From NCBI RefSeq assembly GCF_000744415.1, contig NZ_JQLW01000008.1, positions 62,001-126,000 of the forward strand: a DNA stretch of 64,000 bases, read 5' to 3'. Shown one piece after another: positions 1 to 8,763 of the stretch. Source of the stretch: Ghiorsea bivora. Its GTDB lineage: Bacteria; Pseudomonadota; Zetaproteobacteria; Mariprofundales; Mariprofundaceae. Position numbers and translations under genes: made by a program. Positions within the stretch are counted from its first letter, which is position 1, and every line of letters starts with the position of its first letter. The notes under the pieces were generated by a model. It had not been told where the DNA came from and did not search any database. It saw only the letters and a program-made list of their open reading frames with translations.

Positions 1-192
1 CCAGTTTGGGCACTAGATATTCCAGTTTCAGAGCGTTTGGGAGAGGCTGCTAAATGGGTTCATTATCATTTGCCTGAATTGATGTTGTTTTTAATTGGCG
101 CGCACATCATAGGTGTGTTTGTAGCAATTAAACAACATGGCGAGGCTCTAGTGCAATCTATGTTTCATGGTTACAAAAGTAAAAAGAGTTAA
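1..192 (+). CDS. cytochrome b561-like protein, C-terminal fragment
   Basis: Frame 1 is open from the window edge to a TAA at 190-192, giving the last 63 residues of a protein that begins outside the window. The fragment holds one hydrophobic segment (LMLFLIGAHIIGVFVAI), preceded by HYHLPE and followed by KQHGEALVQSMFHG. A His-containing helix followed by a short basic tail resembles the last helix of bacterial b561-type cytochromes, which are inner-membrane haem proteins that pass electrons to or from quinones. The family call rests on this tail alone. Its stop codon directly abuts the stop codon of the convergent marR gene, so there is no intergenic terminator. Confidence 0.55.
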   Translation, partial: PVWALDIPVSERLGEAAKWVHYHLPELMLFLIGAHIIGVFVAIKQHGEALVQSMFHGYKSKKS

Positions 193-660
193 TTACTTAT
201 CACAGTAAGGCGCGTTGATGTTGTTTGTAATTTGATTCAAGGTGTTAATCATCTGTGTAAATTCAGTATCAGATATGCCTTGTAAAGTCATGTCGCTAAG
301 GGCGTGAAGCTTGGGTATGAATTGCTCAAATATGTTTTGACCTTTTGGCGTGATGTGCGCACGAATGATGCGGCGGTCTTCATGATCTTGAATGCGTTCT
401 ACGAGGTTGAATTGAACCAAACTGTTGAGTAAACGTGTAACTGAAGCTTTATCTTTCTCCAATATATGTGCCAACTTTGTTTGTGTAAGTCCTTCAAAAT
501 GTTGGATGATCATTAAAGCCTGTGCGGCTTCTGGTGTAATATCATAACCCAAATCTTTATATGCTTGACTGGTCTGCTGGCGCATAAAACACATCAACTG
601 TCCAATTAAGGGCATAATGGCAGCTAGTTTTATGTCTGTGCTTGGTTGGAAATCTTTCAT
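193..660 (-). CDS. MarR-family transcriptional regulator
   Basis: A 155-residue winged-helix repressor by family. The central region (GLTQTKLAHILEKDKASVTR, then the wing with DHEDRRIIRAHITPKG) matches the MarR DNA-binding domain: helix-turn-helix, then the D-x-R-D/R wing. The reading frame can be extended to an upstream ATG at 696, but that codon lies inside the gene's own promoter (-35 at 707-712, -10 at 684-689), so I start at the ATG at 660 (MKDFQPS). No strong Shine-Dalgarno is seen. The gene is divergent from the channel/RND pair, and both promoters overlap a perfect palindrome. This suggests an autoregulated repressor of the pump that is released by a small-molecule ligand. Confidence 0.85.
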   Translation of the reverse strand: MKDFQPSTDIKLAAIMPLIGQLMCFMRQQTSQAYKDLGYDITPEAAQALMIIQHFEGLTQTKLAHILEKDKASVTRLLNSLVQFNLVERIQDHEDRRIIRAHITPKGQNIFEQFIPKLHALSDMTLQGISDTEFTQMINTLNQITNNINAPYCDK

Positions 661-683
661 AGTGGCAAACGATAGGGTTATTG

Positions 684-712
684 TTGATAAAATCAATAGT
701 TGACCATGTCAA
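684..712 (-). promoter_or_regulatory. marR promoter
   Basis: On the minus strand TTGACA (707-712) is followed, after exactly 17 bases, by TATCAA (684-689): a perfect -35 and a 4/6 -10 element. The -35 lies within the palindrome at 694-718, so a bound repressor would block it. Transcription should begin near 677, leaving a short leader before the ATG at 660. Confidence 0.6.
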
Positions 713-718
713 CTATTG
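694..718. promoter_or_regulatory. palindromic operator, probably for the adjacent MarR protein
   Basis: CAATAGTTGAC (694-704), spacer CAT, then GTCAACTATTG (708-718) form a perfect 11-bp inverted repeat. The TAGTTGAC half-site resembles those of MarR-family operators. It overlaps the -35 elements of both divergent promoters, which would allow one site to control the repressor and the efflux operon together. The geometry is seen in the sequence; binding by this MarR protein is inferred. Confidence 0.75.
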
Positions 719-727
719 TTCTAATGT
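700..727 (+). promoter_or_regulatory. candidate promoter of the channel/RND operon
   Basis: TTGACC (700-705) and TAATGT (722-727) are separated by 16 bases, and the -35 lies inside the palindrome. A second -10-like sequence, TATAGT (761-766), lies nearer the gene but has no good -35, so the exact promoter is uncertain. Confidence 0.45.
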
Positions 728-788
728 TCGTCACATGTTTTTGTTTTCATGGAAATCTACTATAGTGAACAAGCAAAGAGGTGTCAGT

Positions 789-2267
789 GTGAACAAAGTA
801 GGAAAAATATGGATGACGACTTGTTTGTGTTTTGTGTTGCAAACACCAGTTCAGGCAAAAGTATTATCCTTATCGGATGTATTAAGCAATGTATTTGCAA
901 AAAGCCCAGACTTGCAAGCTTCAAATGTGCAGGTGCATATTCAACGTGCCAATAGCTTACAGCTTGATGGAGCACTCGATATGCAATATGGTGGAAGCAT
1001 TGGTTTGAGTAATGAAAGCGCACCAACAACCAATCCTTTTGCGCCTACAGAAACCAATGCGGCATTTGTTTCAGGTCAGGTGGTTCAGCCCTTTGAGGAT
1101 GGTAGTACATTAACAGGGACATTATTATATAATAGTGCCGAATTGATTTATCCAGCTTCAGTTATTCCTGAGTTTCAAAGTAAACCCAACCCGCAATATG
1201 AACACCAAATTGATTTGATTTACCGTTACCCGCTGGTTGCAGGCTCTGGGAATCCTAATTATACGTATCAAAAAGAAGCGAGCTTGGCAGAAGAGAAAGC
1301 AGCAAAACTTCGTATAGCTTTGCTTAAGGAGCAAATTGCAGGACAGGCGATTGGTATGTATGCCCAGTTTGTGTTGAGCGATTTATCTTTAAAACTTGCA
1401 AAAGATGCGGTGTTCCGTGCTGCTCAGCTTTTAGAGAATCAAAAGAAGCGGGAAAGTTTTGGTTTGGTGGAAAAGGCAGACCGCTACCAAACCGAGGCAT
1501 TGCTAGCTGCAAGAAAGCTGCAATTGGCACAAGCCAAAGCGGAGAAACGCGCTGCACAAACCGCACTCAATCGTTTGATGTATCAAGATGCTGGTACGCC
1601 GCTTGTTGTGAAATTTTCCTCACCCAAGGTTCAATTGCAATCCGTATCACAAATGTTGGCTAAAGCAGAGTCTAAACGCCCTGTTTTCCAAGTATTAGCG
1701 GCACAATATAAGGCTGCAGAAGCGCAGTTAAGTCTAGCACAAACATCGGATGATTATCAGTTGGACTTGATTGGGCAGGTGGGTACACGGGCTTTGAGTG
1801 GTAATGCTGGCACAGCTTTTACTAAAGGTTTTAACCCTGTACATGATAGATATATTGGCATCAGTGTTGAATTTAGTGATGTGTTGGACAACAAAAGTAG
1901 TCATGCGGCGGTGCAAAAGAGCGTGTTAGCGCTGGAGAGTATTAATATTGAACGTCGCAAAGCTGTGATGGATTTGCAGACAGAAATTGCCACGCTTTTG
2001 AATGACTTGCACAGTGCTAAAATCACGCTTAAAGCATCGAAAGCGCAAGTGAAAGCTGAAAAGAAGAAGTACCAAGCAGAAATGGAGCGTTATCAAAAAG
2101 GACGCGTGCCAACGTCTACTGTGATTCAGTTTGAAGGTGATTTAAGAGCAGCACAGCTTCGTGAAGCTATTCAGCGGGTTAGCCTTGGTTTGACAGAGTA
2201 TAAGTTGGCTTTAGCCGTGGGTGAGTTGCCTGAATTATTAAGACAAACACAAGGGGATGCGCAATGA
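789..2267 (+). CDS. TolC-family outer-membrane efflux channel
   Basis: A 492-residue protein. I start at GTG 789, which has AGAGGTG just upstream and yields a typical signal peptide (basic NKVGK, hydrophobic core, cleavage near VQA-K). The longer open frame from 681 would begin inside the promoter. Alanine-, lysine- and glutamine-rich helical stretches (about residues 165-270 and 380-470) match the paired coiled-coil hairpins of outer-membrane efflux proteins, which trimerise into a channel and periplasmic tunnel. The stop overlaps the RND start by four bases (ATGA), so the two are translationally coupled. No periplasmic adaptor gene accompanies them. Confidence 0.82.
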   Translation: MNKVGKIWMTTCLCFVLQTPVQAKVLSLSDVLSNVFAKSPDLQASNVQVHIQRANSLQLDGALDMQYGGSIGLSNESAPTTNPFAPTETNAAFVSGQVVQPFEDGSTLTGTLLYNSAELIYPASVIPEFQSKPNPQYEHQIDLIYRYPLVAGSGNPNYTYQKEASLAEEKAAKLRIALLKEQIAGQAIGMYAQFVLSDLSLKLAKDAVFRAAQLLENQKKRESFGLVEKADRYQTEALLAARKLQLAQAKAEKRAAQTALNRLMYQDAGTPLVVKFSSPKVQLQSVSQMLAKAESKRPVFQVLAAQYKAAEAQLSLAQTSDDYQLDLIGQVGTRALSGNAGTAFTKGFNPVHDRYIGISVEFSDVLDNKSSHAAVQKSVLALESINIERRKAVMDLQTEIATLLNDLHSAKITLKASKAQVKAEKKKYQAEMERYQKGRVPTSTVIQFEGDLRAAQLREAIQRVSLGLTEYKLALAVGELPELLRQTQGDAQ

Positions 2268-5200
2268 ATAATATGATTGCCTTTTTTGTAAGGCGCGGGC
2301 TTTTGGTGAATATGTTGTCGGGCATGTTACTGCTGGGTGGCATCTATGCAGCAATGAATATTCAGCGTGAAGCATTCCCTAGTGTGAACTTTGACTTGGT
2401 GGTGATTGGTGCGGCATATCCCGGTGCATCACCACAAGAGTTGGAGCAGTTGGTAACCATGCCAATTGAGCGTGAGCTTAAGGGTATTGATGGGATTAAG
2501 AAAACGACATCAACATCCTATCCGGGAACCATGGAGATTTTGATTCAAGTGGATCCAAATTACACAGACCGCTCGCGGTTTGTTTCTGATGTACAGCAAG
2601 CAGTTAATCGTGCGGTTTTACCTGATGATTTACCTGCAGACCCCTTTGTGAAAGAGATTAAATCAGAACAAACACCTGTGATTTCACTTTCAATTTTTGG
2701 GGATATTCCCGCATTAAAACTCAAACATATCGCCAATCAAATCGAAGATGATTTACTGGCATTGCCGGGTGTATCTAAGGTGAATGTGTTTGGGGATAGG
2801 AAGGAAGAGATTCGCATCACGCTTAAGCCAGAAAAAATGAAGCAATATCGTGTATCTACGGATGATGTGATTGGACTTATCAAAAGGTGGAATGTTAATG
2901 CACCTGGTGGGCAGCTGAATACACAAGAAGGTATTAAAACCATTCGAGTCAATGGTGAGTTTACATCAGCCAAGGATGCAGCTTCATTGGTAATACGTGC
3001 CAATGAGTTTGGTCAGGCATTGTATTTATCAGATATCGCTGATGTTACCCAAACATTGGAGAAACCTAGGCGGTATGTGGATGCCATGGGTGAACCTGCT
3101 ATTAATTTTACAGTCGTGAAAAAGGGGGATGCGGACATTATTGATGTTGTCGATCATGTGCGTGCCTATTTGCCCTTGATTCCTAAACATTATGGCGATG
3201 CCATTCAGGTCCGTGCATATAAAGACTTCTCAATCAATACACGCGTTCGTTTGAATGTGTTGACTAGTAATGGTGCGATTGGTTTGGTCTTAGTGCTGAT
3301 TACATTGTTTATGTTTTTGCGTCCTGCGGTGGCTGTGACGACGGCTTGGGGTTTACCCATTATCTTCTTTTCAGGTTTGTTGGTTTTATTTTTGATGGGT
3401 ACAACTTTAAATCTATTGACCATGTTTGGTTTTATCATTGTGTTGGGTTTAATGGTGGATGATGCCATTATTATTGGCGAGAATGCGACCTACCATATGG
3501 AGAAGGGTTTATCGCCTACAGATGCTGCGATTAAGGGAACGCAAGAGTTGTTGGGTCCTGTGACTGCGACAGTGTTGACAACAGTGGTGGCATTTTTACC
3601 GATGATGTTTATGGATGGTATTATTGGTAAATTTGTGTATTCGATTCCAGTTGTTGTGGTTATTTTGTTAATGTTTTCTTGGTTGGAAGCCATTTTTATC
3701 TTGCCAAACCACGTTGCAGACTTTGCCAACCCTAATAAACACCCCAAAGAGCGTAAGGTGCTTGTTTGGTTAACCAATATGTATGAATTCTTATTGCGTA
3801 AAGCTTTACGCTTGCGTTATGTGACAGTTGCTTTGACTGTGGCTGCGTTTATTGGTTCGATAGCTTTGGCTGGTGTGGTGAAGTTTCAGTTGTTTCCACC
3901 GGGTGCTGAAGATCAGTTTTATTTACAGGTTACCTTGCCTGCTGGTTCTTCGTTGTCTGAAACACGTCAAACATTACAGGCGCTTGATAAAGAAGTGCGA
4001 AAACATGTGCCAGAAGCGCTTTTAGAAACCACGGTGGGTGTGGCAGGGGATAATGCTGCCAATGAGCAAGAGTCACTTAAACAAATCGGAGATAGATTTG
4101 GTTACTTAAAAGTCATTCTAATATCTTTTGCGCATAGGGATATTTCCGCTTATGCGGTGATGGATGATGTCAAAGCAGGGCTGGTAGGGAAGTTTCCTGA
4201 TGTAGATATTAATTATGTCATGCTTAAAGGTGGTCCACCAACAGGGCGAGCTTTGCAAGTTGAAATTACAGGCACAGATACAGATAGAATGCAATCGGGT
4301 CAGGCATTAATGGCATTGTTGCAGAGTATTGATGGTGTACACTCTGTGGAAAGTGGGTTGCGCGAAGGTTCGCCCGAAATACATGTTGAAGTCGATCGGA
4401 AGCTGGCAGCTTATGCCAATATTGATTTGGCATCGATTGCAACAAGTGTTCGTGCTGCTTTTGATGGTATTCCAGTCTCAACCTTGAAGCAGGGGGTTGA
4501 AGAAGTGGATGTCACCATTCGTTTTCCTGAGCTGGCGCAACAAAATGTGCATACACTCGAACAGTTGTTGATTCCGAATCGCCTAGGCGGCCTTGTCCCC
4601 CTAGGAAAAGTGGCGACATTCAAGGAAGTATCAGGACTAACAAGTTTGAGGCATAAAGATGGTTTGCGTGTGTTAAATGTTACGGCAGAGGTGGATGAAG
4701 GTGTGATCACATCAAAAGCACTGAATGACTTGGTGAAAAGTAAAGATAGCGAGTGGTTAAGTTCGCAAGACCCTGCAAAGGTGAAGTATGTGATGGGTGG
4801 AGAACAAGAAAAAACCGATGAGTCTGTGCAAGGTTTGGTCTTTAGCTTTATTTTTGCATTGATTGGTATTTTTGTGATATTGGCGATTCAGTTTAATCGG
4901 ATTGCTTATCCGTTTTTGGTGATGTTTGCGATTCCCTTTGGGGTTATTGGTATTGTGGTGGGGCTGTTTTTACATGGGCAACCCTTGTCTTTTATGTCAT
5001 TGATGGGTTTTGTGGCACTAACAGGGGTAGTGGTGAACTCATCGCTGGTCTTGGCGGTTTTAATTCAACGTGAATTTGAGGATGGTAAGCCATGGTTTGA
5101 AGCGATTGTGTACGGCGGTAAGCGTCGCTTTCGGGCAGTTATGTTAACAGCAATCACCACTGTGGTGGGATTATTACCCACAGCTTATGGCTGGGGTGGT

Positions 5201-5347
5201 TTTGACCCCTTTGTGGCACCGATGGCTTTGGCATTATCATGGGGTTTGATTTTCTCAACCTTGATTACGTTATTTGCGATTCCAGCCACCTTGGCGATAG
5301 CTTTGGATGTTAAATCTTTGTTTCAAACAAGGCGTTCTGCAAGATGA
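2264..5347 (+). CDS. RND-family efflux pump, inner-membrane permease
   Basis: A 1027-residue protein, the full length of AcrB-type hydrophobe/amphiphile exporters that use proton influx to expel substrates from the periplasm. It shows the first membrane helix, a porter domain (YPGASPQELEQLVTMPIE), the helix-4 motif GLMVDDAIIIGEN with paired Asp at about residues 399-400, then the second half of the duplication. In helix 10, where AcrB has its essential Lys, this protein reads GVVVNSS (about 921-927). That is typical of a divergent RND subgroup, so proton relay must differ in detail. It is coupled to the channel gene and followed by a strong terminator at 5459-5486. Confidence 0.88.
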   Translation: MNNMIAFFVRRGLLVNMLSGMLLLGGIYAAMNIQREAFPSVNFDLVVIGAAYPGASPQELEQLVTMPIERELKGIDGIKKTTSTSYPGTMEILIQVDPNYTDRSRFVSDVQQAVNRAVLPDDLPADPFVKEIKSEQTPVISLSIFGDIPALKLKHIANQIEDDLLALPGVSKVNVFGDRKEEIRITLKPEKMKQYRVSTDDVIGLIKRWNVNAPGGQLNTQEGIKTIRVNGEFTSAKDAASLVIRANEFGQALYLSDIADVTQTLEKPRRYVDAMGEPAINFTVVKKGDADIIDVVDHVRAYLPLIPKHYGDAIQVRAYKDFSINTRVRLNVLTSNGAIGLVLVLITLFMFLRPAVAVTTAWGLPIIFFSGLLVLFLMGTTLNLLTMFGFIIVLGLMVDDAIIIGENATYHMEKGLSPTDAAIKGTQELLGPVTATVLTTVVAFLPMMFMDGIIGKFVYSIPVVVVILLMFSWLEAIFILPNHVADFANPNKHPKERKVLVWLTNMYEFLLRKALRLRYVTVALTVAAFIGSIALAGVVKFQLFPPGAEDQFYLQVTLPAGSSLSETRQTLQALDKEVRKHVPEALLETTVGVAGDNAANEQESLKQIGDRFGYLKVILISFAHRDISAYAVMDDVKAGLVGKFPDVDINYVMLKGGPPTGRALQVEITGTDTDRMQSGQALMALLQSIDGVHSVESGLREGSPEIHVEVDRKLAAYANIDLASIATSVRAAFDGIPVSTLKQGVEEVDVTIRFPELAQQNVHTLEQLLIPNRLGGLVPLGKVATFKEVSGLTSLRHKDGLRVLNVTAEVDEGVITSKALNDLVKSKDSEWLSSQDPAKVKYVMGGEQEKTDESVQGLVFSFIFALIGIFVILAIQFNRIAYPFLVMFAIPFGVIGIVVGLFLHGQPLSFMSLMGFVALTGVVVNSSLVLAVLIQREFEDGKPWFEAIVYGGKRRFRAVMLTAITTVVGLLPTAYGWGGFDPFVAPMALALSWGLIFSTLITLFAIPATLAIALDVKSLFQTRRSAR

Positions 5348-5403
5348 TTAAATCTTAATTTTTCTTTCACGCTAAAGTCATAGAGGGGTCTTATAGTTCG
5401 CAG

Positions 5404-5486
5404 GGTCTGGCGCTACCTCCCTCCCCTCCCTCCTCAGCGCCAGACAGATATTGATTAAGGGTCTCACTTTTGTGAGACCCTTTTTT
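5404..5486 (+). ncRNA. candidate small RNA with a CCUCC-rich loop
   Basis: A 9-bp perfect stem (GTCTGGCGC 5405-5413 with GCGCCAGAC 5437-5445) presents a 23-nt, almost purely pyrimidine loop made of repeated CCTCC units. A 13-nt linker leads to a perfect terminator hairpin and six T. A -10-like TATAGT at 5392-5397 would place the start at about 5404, exactly at the foot of the first stem, although no clear -35 is present. The loop is complementary to Shine-Dalgarno sequences, as in known anti-SD small RNAs such as the alphaproteobacterial CCUCCUCCC-loop family. It could be an independent RNA or a 3'-UTR product of the RND mRNA. Confidence 0.5.
5459..5486 (+). terminator. rho-independent terminator after the RND operon
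   Basis: GGGTCTCAC (5459-5467), loop TTTT, GTGAGACCC (5472-5480), then six T. This perfect 9-bp stem separates the efflux operon from the nuo operon. Confidence 0.92.
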
Positions 5487-5564
5487 ATGTTTTAAAACTT
5501 GTGTTTCCGAGCATTTTTATTGTTTTTACATGTATATTTTTAGCGTGTTGTATGTCACAAAAAA

Positions 5565-5593
5565 TTGACACAACCAAGTCTCTGCTTTAGCAA
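5565..5593 (+). promoter_or_regulatory. candidate nuo operon promoter
   Basis: A perfect TTGACA (5565-5570) lies 17 bases before TAGCAA (5588-5593), a poor -10. A better -10-like TATAGT at 5627-5632 has no convincing -35. The stretch 5487-5652 is otherwise AT-rich leader, ending in the nuoA ribosome-binding site GAGGGA at 5641-5646. Confidence 0.3.
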
Positions 5594-5652
5594 TCCGACC
5601 GCGAGAGAAGGTGTCTGTAGGAACATTATAGTTAAAATGTGAGGGAGATAGC

Positions 5653-6024
5653 ATGGGGCTCGATTATTTGGCCAGCAATTATGTGCCAATTTTTATATTT
5701 ATTTTAATAGCATTAGGCATGGGTATTATGCCTTTGATGCTAACTATGGTGGTCGCTGAACAGCGCCCAGATGCAGAAAAGCTTTCGGCATACGAATGTG
5801 GCTTTGAAGCTTTTGAAGATGCGCGCATGCATTTCGATGTTCGCTTTTACCTTGTAGCGATTCTTTTTGTGATTTTTGATTTAGAAACAGCATTTCTTTT
5901 CCCTTGGGCTGTGGTCTTGGATCAAATCGGTATTTTTGGATTTATCGAGATGATGTTGTTTTTACTGATTCTTTTGGTTGGATATATTTACGCCTGGAAC
6001 AAAGGGGCTTTGCAATGGGAATAG
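5653..6024 (+). CDS. nuoA: NADH-quinone oxidoreductase subunit A
   Basis: A 123-residue inner-membrane subunit of complex I with three helices. The conserved loop after helix 1 ([21 protein letters not shown]) carries the Cys and acidic residues that line the quinone-site entrance, and [16 protein letters not shown] is the family signature of helix 2. ATG 5653 follows GAGGGA by six bases. It is the first gene of the 14-gene nuo operon, and its 3' end overlaps nuoB by ten bases. Confidence 0.95.
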   Translation: MGLDYLASNYVPIFIFILIALGMGIMPLMLTMVVAEQRPDAEKLSAYECGFEAFEDARMHFDVRFYLVAILFVIFDLETAFLFPWAVVLDQIGIFGFIEMMLFLLILLVGYIYAWNKGALQWE

Positions 6025-6491
6025 AAGGTCTTCTCGACAAAGGGTTTATCACAACAACAGCAGATAAACTTATTAATGGTGCGCGTGCAGGTTCATTGTG
6101 GCCGATGACATTTGGTTTGGCTTGTTGTGCTGTGGAAATGATGCATGCAGGTGCATCAAGGTATGATTTGGATAGATTTGGGATCGTATTCCGCCCAAGT
6201 CCGCGCCAATCCGATGTGATGGTGGTTGCGGGCACCTTATGTAATAAAATGGCGCCAGCTTTACGTAAGGTGTATGACCAGATGTCTGAGCCTCGCTGGG
6301 TAATTTCTATGGGTTCTTGTGCCAATGGTGGTGGTTATTACCATTATTCATATGCGATTACACGTGGTTGCGACCGTGTGGTACCTGTTGATATTTATGT
6401 GCCTGGTTGTCCGCCAACTGCTGAAGCTTTGTTGTATGGTTTTATTCAGCTGCAAGAAAAAATTAAACGTACCAATACGATTGCACGGTAA
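6015..6491 (+). CDS. nuoB: NADH-quinone oxidoreductase subunit B
   Basis: A 158-residue peripheral-arm subunit that holds cluster N2, the last iron-sulfur centre before quinone. The four ligands are visible: adjacent Cys37-Cys38 in LACCAVEM, Cys102 in [11 protein letters not shown] and Cys132 in [13 protein letters not shown] start at ATG 6015 ([10 protein letters not shown]), which matches the family; the frame is open further upstream but only inside nuoA. It overlaps nuoA by ten bases and nuoC by one (TAATG). Confidence 0.96.
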   Translation: MGIEGLLDKGFITTTADKLINGARAGSLWPMTFGLACCAVEMMHAGASRYDLDRFGIVFRPSPRQSDVMVVAGTLCNKMAPALRKVYDQMSEPRWVISMGSCANGGGYYHYSYAITRGCDRVVPVDIYVPGCPPTAEALLYGFIQLQEKIKRTNTIAR

Positions 6492-7093
6492 TGGTTATGA
6501 ATGAAAAATTAACACAAGAAAAGAATGTGCTGTCTGAGTTTTCATCACTGCAACAGAAGTTTGGTGAAGCGATTGCTCAGGTAAAAGAGGGTATTGATTG
6601 CCCATTATTAGTCATTGATAAAGATAGTATTGTTGAAGTGTGTCATGTGCTGAAATCAGAACTTGGTTATGAGCAAATGATTGATCTGTGTGGTGTGGAT
6701 ATGTCTGAGCACCCATCACATGATGAAAAAACACCTCGATTTGAAATTGTGTACCATTTGCTTTCCGTCTCGCAAAATAAGCGTTTGCGTGTGAAAGTTT
6801 TGGTGAATGAGCGTGAGATGTTGGATTCAGTGACGGAAGTGTGGTCAACAGCCAACTGGTTTGAGCGTGAAGCTTTTGATATGTATGGTGTGATTTTTAA
6901 TCATCATCCCGACTTGCGCCGCTTGTTAACCGACTATGGTTTTGAGGGTCACCCATTGCGTAAGGATTTCCCGTTGGTGGGGCATGCTGAGATTTTCTTC
7001 GATGAGGCGCAATGGCGCTGTGTATACAAACCAAACAAACTGGAAAACCGTGTGTTGATTCCAAGAACATGGCCGGGGGTTGACCGTGGCTGA
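6491..7093 (+). CDS. nuoC: NADH-quinone oxidoreductase subunit C
   Basis: A 200-residue, 30-kDa-type subunit of the complex I peripheral arm that packs against NuoD. The diagnostic block [20 protein letters not shown] is followed by [20 protein letters not shown]. The start is ATG 6491, overlapping the nuoB stop; a second in-frame ATG at 6497 is possible. It is separate from nuoD here, not fused as in E. coli. The C-terminus overlaps nuoD by eight bases. Confidence 0.95.
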   Translation: MVMNEKLTQEKNVLSEFSSLQQKFGEAIAQVKEGIDCPLLVIDKDSIVEVCHVLKSELGYEQMIDLCGVDMSEHPSHDEKTPRFEIVYHLLSVSQNKRLRVKVLVNEREMLDSVTEVWSTANWFEREAFDMYGVIFNHHPDLRRLLTDYGFEGHPLRKDFPLVGHAEIFFDEAQWRCVYKPNKLENRVLIPRTWPGVDRG

Positions 7094-8264
7094 GATTAAA
7101 AACTATACCTTAAACTTTGGACCACAACATCCATCAGCGCATGGTGTATTGCGCCTTGTGTTAGAGCTAGATGGTGAAGTAGTGGAACGTGCTGATCCGC
7201 ATATTGGTTTATTGCATCGTGGCACAGAAAAACTTTTTGAATACAAAACATACAATCAAAATATCCCGTATTTTGATAGATTAGATTATGTGTCCATGAT
7301 GGCAAATGAACATGCGTATGCTTTGGGCGTGGAGAAACTTTTGGGTATTACGCCACCCGAGCGTGCACAATATATTCGTGTGATGTATGCAGAGTTGACG
7401 CGTATTCTTAATCATACTTTATGGCTTGGTGCAGCAGCATTGGATATTGGCGCGATGACTGTGTTCTTATACTGCTTCCGTGAGCGTGAAGATATTTTTG
7501 ATTTTTATGAAGAAGTATCTGGTGCGCGTATGCATGCGGCATATATTCGTCCAGGTGGTGTGGCGCGTGATTTGCCTGAAGGGTTGTTGGAAAAAATTCA
7601 GGCTTTTACAGAGAGTTTTATTGTTCATGTGGATGAATATGAAACATTGCTCACAGAGAATCGTATTTGGAAGCAACGTACTGTAGATATTGGTGTTGTG
7701 GATAAAGAAGCTGCTTTGGACTGGGGTTTTACAGGTCCGATGATTCGTGGTTCGGGCGTGGCTTGGGATTTGCGAAAAACCCAGCCCTATGATGTTTACG
7801 ATAAAATGGATTTTGATATTCCAGTGGGTGCAACAGGCGATAGTTATGACCGCTATTTGATTCGTGTTGAAGAGATGCGTCAGGCTAACCGTATTATTCA
7901 GCAATGTGTGGCATGGTTAAAAGAGCATAATGGTCCGGTCAAGGTGGATGATTATAAATTGACCAATCCACCACGGGCAACCATCAAAGATGATATGGAA
8001 TCCTTGATTCACCACTTTAAGTTTTTCTCGGAAGGTTATCATGTGCCTGAAGGTGAAGTGTATGCAGCAGTGGAGCATCCTAAGGGTGAGTTTGGTGTTT
8101 ATATTGTTTCTGATGGTTCAAATAAACCATACAGAATGAAGGTTCGTGCGCCAGGGTTTGCACACTTGGAAGCTATGGATTACATGGCGAGAGGGCATAT
8201 GCTGGCAGATGTGGTAACCATTTTGGGTACGCAAGATATTGTGTTTGGTGAGGTGGATCGATGA
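7086..8264 (+). CDS. nuoD: NADH-quinone oxidoreductase subunit D
   Basis: A 392-residue, 49-kDa-type subunit that forms the quinone pocket with NuoB and is related to the large subunit of NiFe hydrogenases. The N-terminus reads [20 protein letters not shown] when begun at GTG 7086, which fits the family exactly; a TTG at 7080 is the only longer option. The quinone-site His sits in the GPQHPSAHG loop, and [14 protein letters not shown] and [11 protein letters not shown] are conserved. The stop overlaps nuoE by four bases. Confidence 0.96.
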   Translation: MAEIKNYTLNFGPQHPSAHGVLRLVLELDGEVVERADPHIGLLHRGTEKLFEYKTYNQNIPYFDRLDYVSMMANEHAYALGVEKLLGITPPERAQYIRVMYAELTRILNHTLWLGAAALDIGAMTVFLYCFREREDIFDFYEEVSGARMHAAYIRPGGVARDLPEGLLEKIQAFTESFIVHVDEYETLLTENRIWKQRTVDIGVVDKEAALDWGFTGPMIRGSGVAWDLRKTQPYDVYDKMDFDIPVGATGDSYDRYLIRVEEMRQANRIIQQCVAWLKEHNGPVKVDDYKLTNPPRATIKDDMESLIHHFKFFSEGYHVPEGEVYAAVEHPKGEFGVYIVSDGSNKPYRMKVRAPGFAHLEAMDYMARGHMLADVVTILGTQDIVFGEVDR

Positions 8265-8761
8265 GTGCTTCAGAGATGCCAAAGTTTAGCGAAGCGCGCT
8301 TGGCAGAAATTGATGCGTTGATAAAACGCTACCCGAGTGCAAAGTCTGCATTAATGCCTGTATTGTATATGGCGCAACAAGATTTTGGTTATTTAAGCAT
8401 GGAAACGCAGCAGATGGTTGCTGATGTTTTGAACTTGCGTTTAATGGAAGTGCGCGAAGTGGTTACTTTTTATACCATGTTTAAAGAACAGCCACATGGT
8501 AAATATTTGTTAGAAGTTTGTACCAATGCCAGCTGTATGCTCAATGGTGCAGATGAATTGTATGCACAAATGAAGGATATTTTGGGTATTGGTCCTGGTG
8601 AAATCACTGAAGACGGTCTGTTTTCGATTGCCGAAGTGGAATGTGCTGGTGCTTGTGCTGGTGCTCCTGTGGTACAGGTAAATAATGTTTATCACGAAAA
8701 GGTAACGGCTGAATCCATGGAAGCTTTAATTACGAAAGTGCGTGCAGGAGAGGCGATTTAA
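8261..8761 (+). CDS. nuoE: NADH-quinone oxidoreductase subunit E
   Basis: A 166-residue, 24-kDa-type subunit of the NADH dehydrogenase module with a thioredoxin-like fold. The [2Fe-2S] cluster N1a ligands are Cys87 and Cys92 (CTNASC) and Cys128 and Cys132 (CAGAC). [16 protein letters not shown] precedes the first pair, as is usual. It is coupled to nuoD by an ATGA overlap and followed by nuoF after two bases. Confidence 0.96.
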   Translation: MSASEMPKFSEARLAEIDALIKRYPSAKSALMPVLYMAQQDFGYLSMETQQMVADVLNLRLMEVREVVTFYTMFKEQPHGKYLLEVCTNASCMLNGADELYAQMKDILGIGPGEITEDGLFSIAEVECAGACAGAPVVQVNNVYHEKVTAESMEALITKVRAGEAI

Positions 8762-8763
8762 TT

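Noticed and set aside
681-788. Longer N-terminus for the outer-membrane channel
   Set aside because: It would begin inside the promoter and operator, and would bury the signal peptide about 37 residues inside the protein. GTG 789 has a ribosome-binding site.
5405-5445. Minus-strand reading of the hairpin as a CsrB-like GGA loop or a G-quadruplex RNA
   Set aside because: The terminator and -10-like box fit only plus-strand transcription, and there is no T-run on the minus-strand side. A DNA quadruplex on the G-rich strand remains possible but unsupported.
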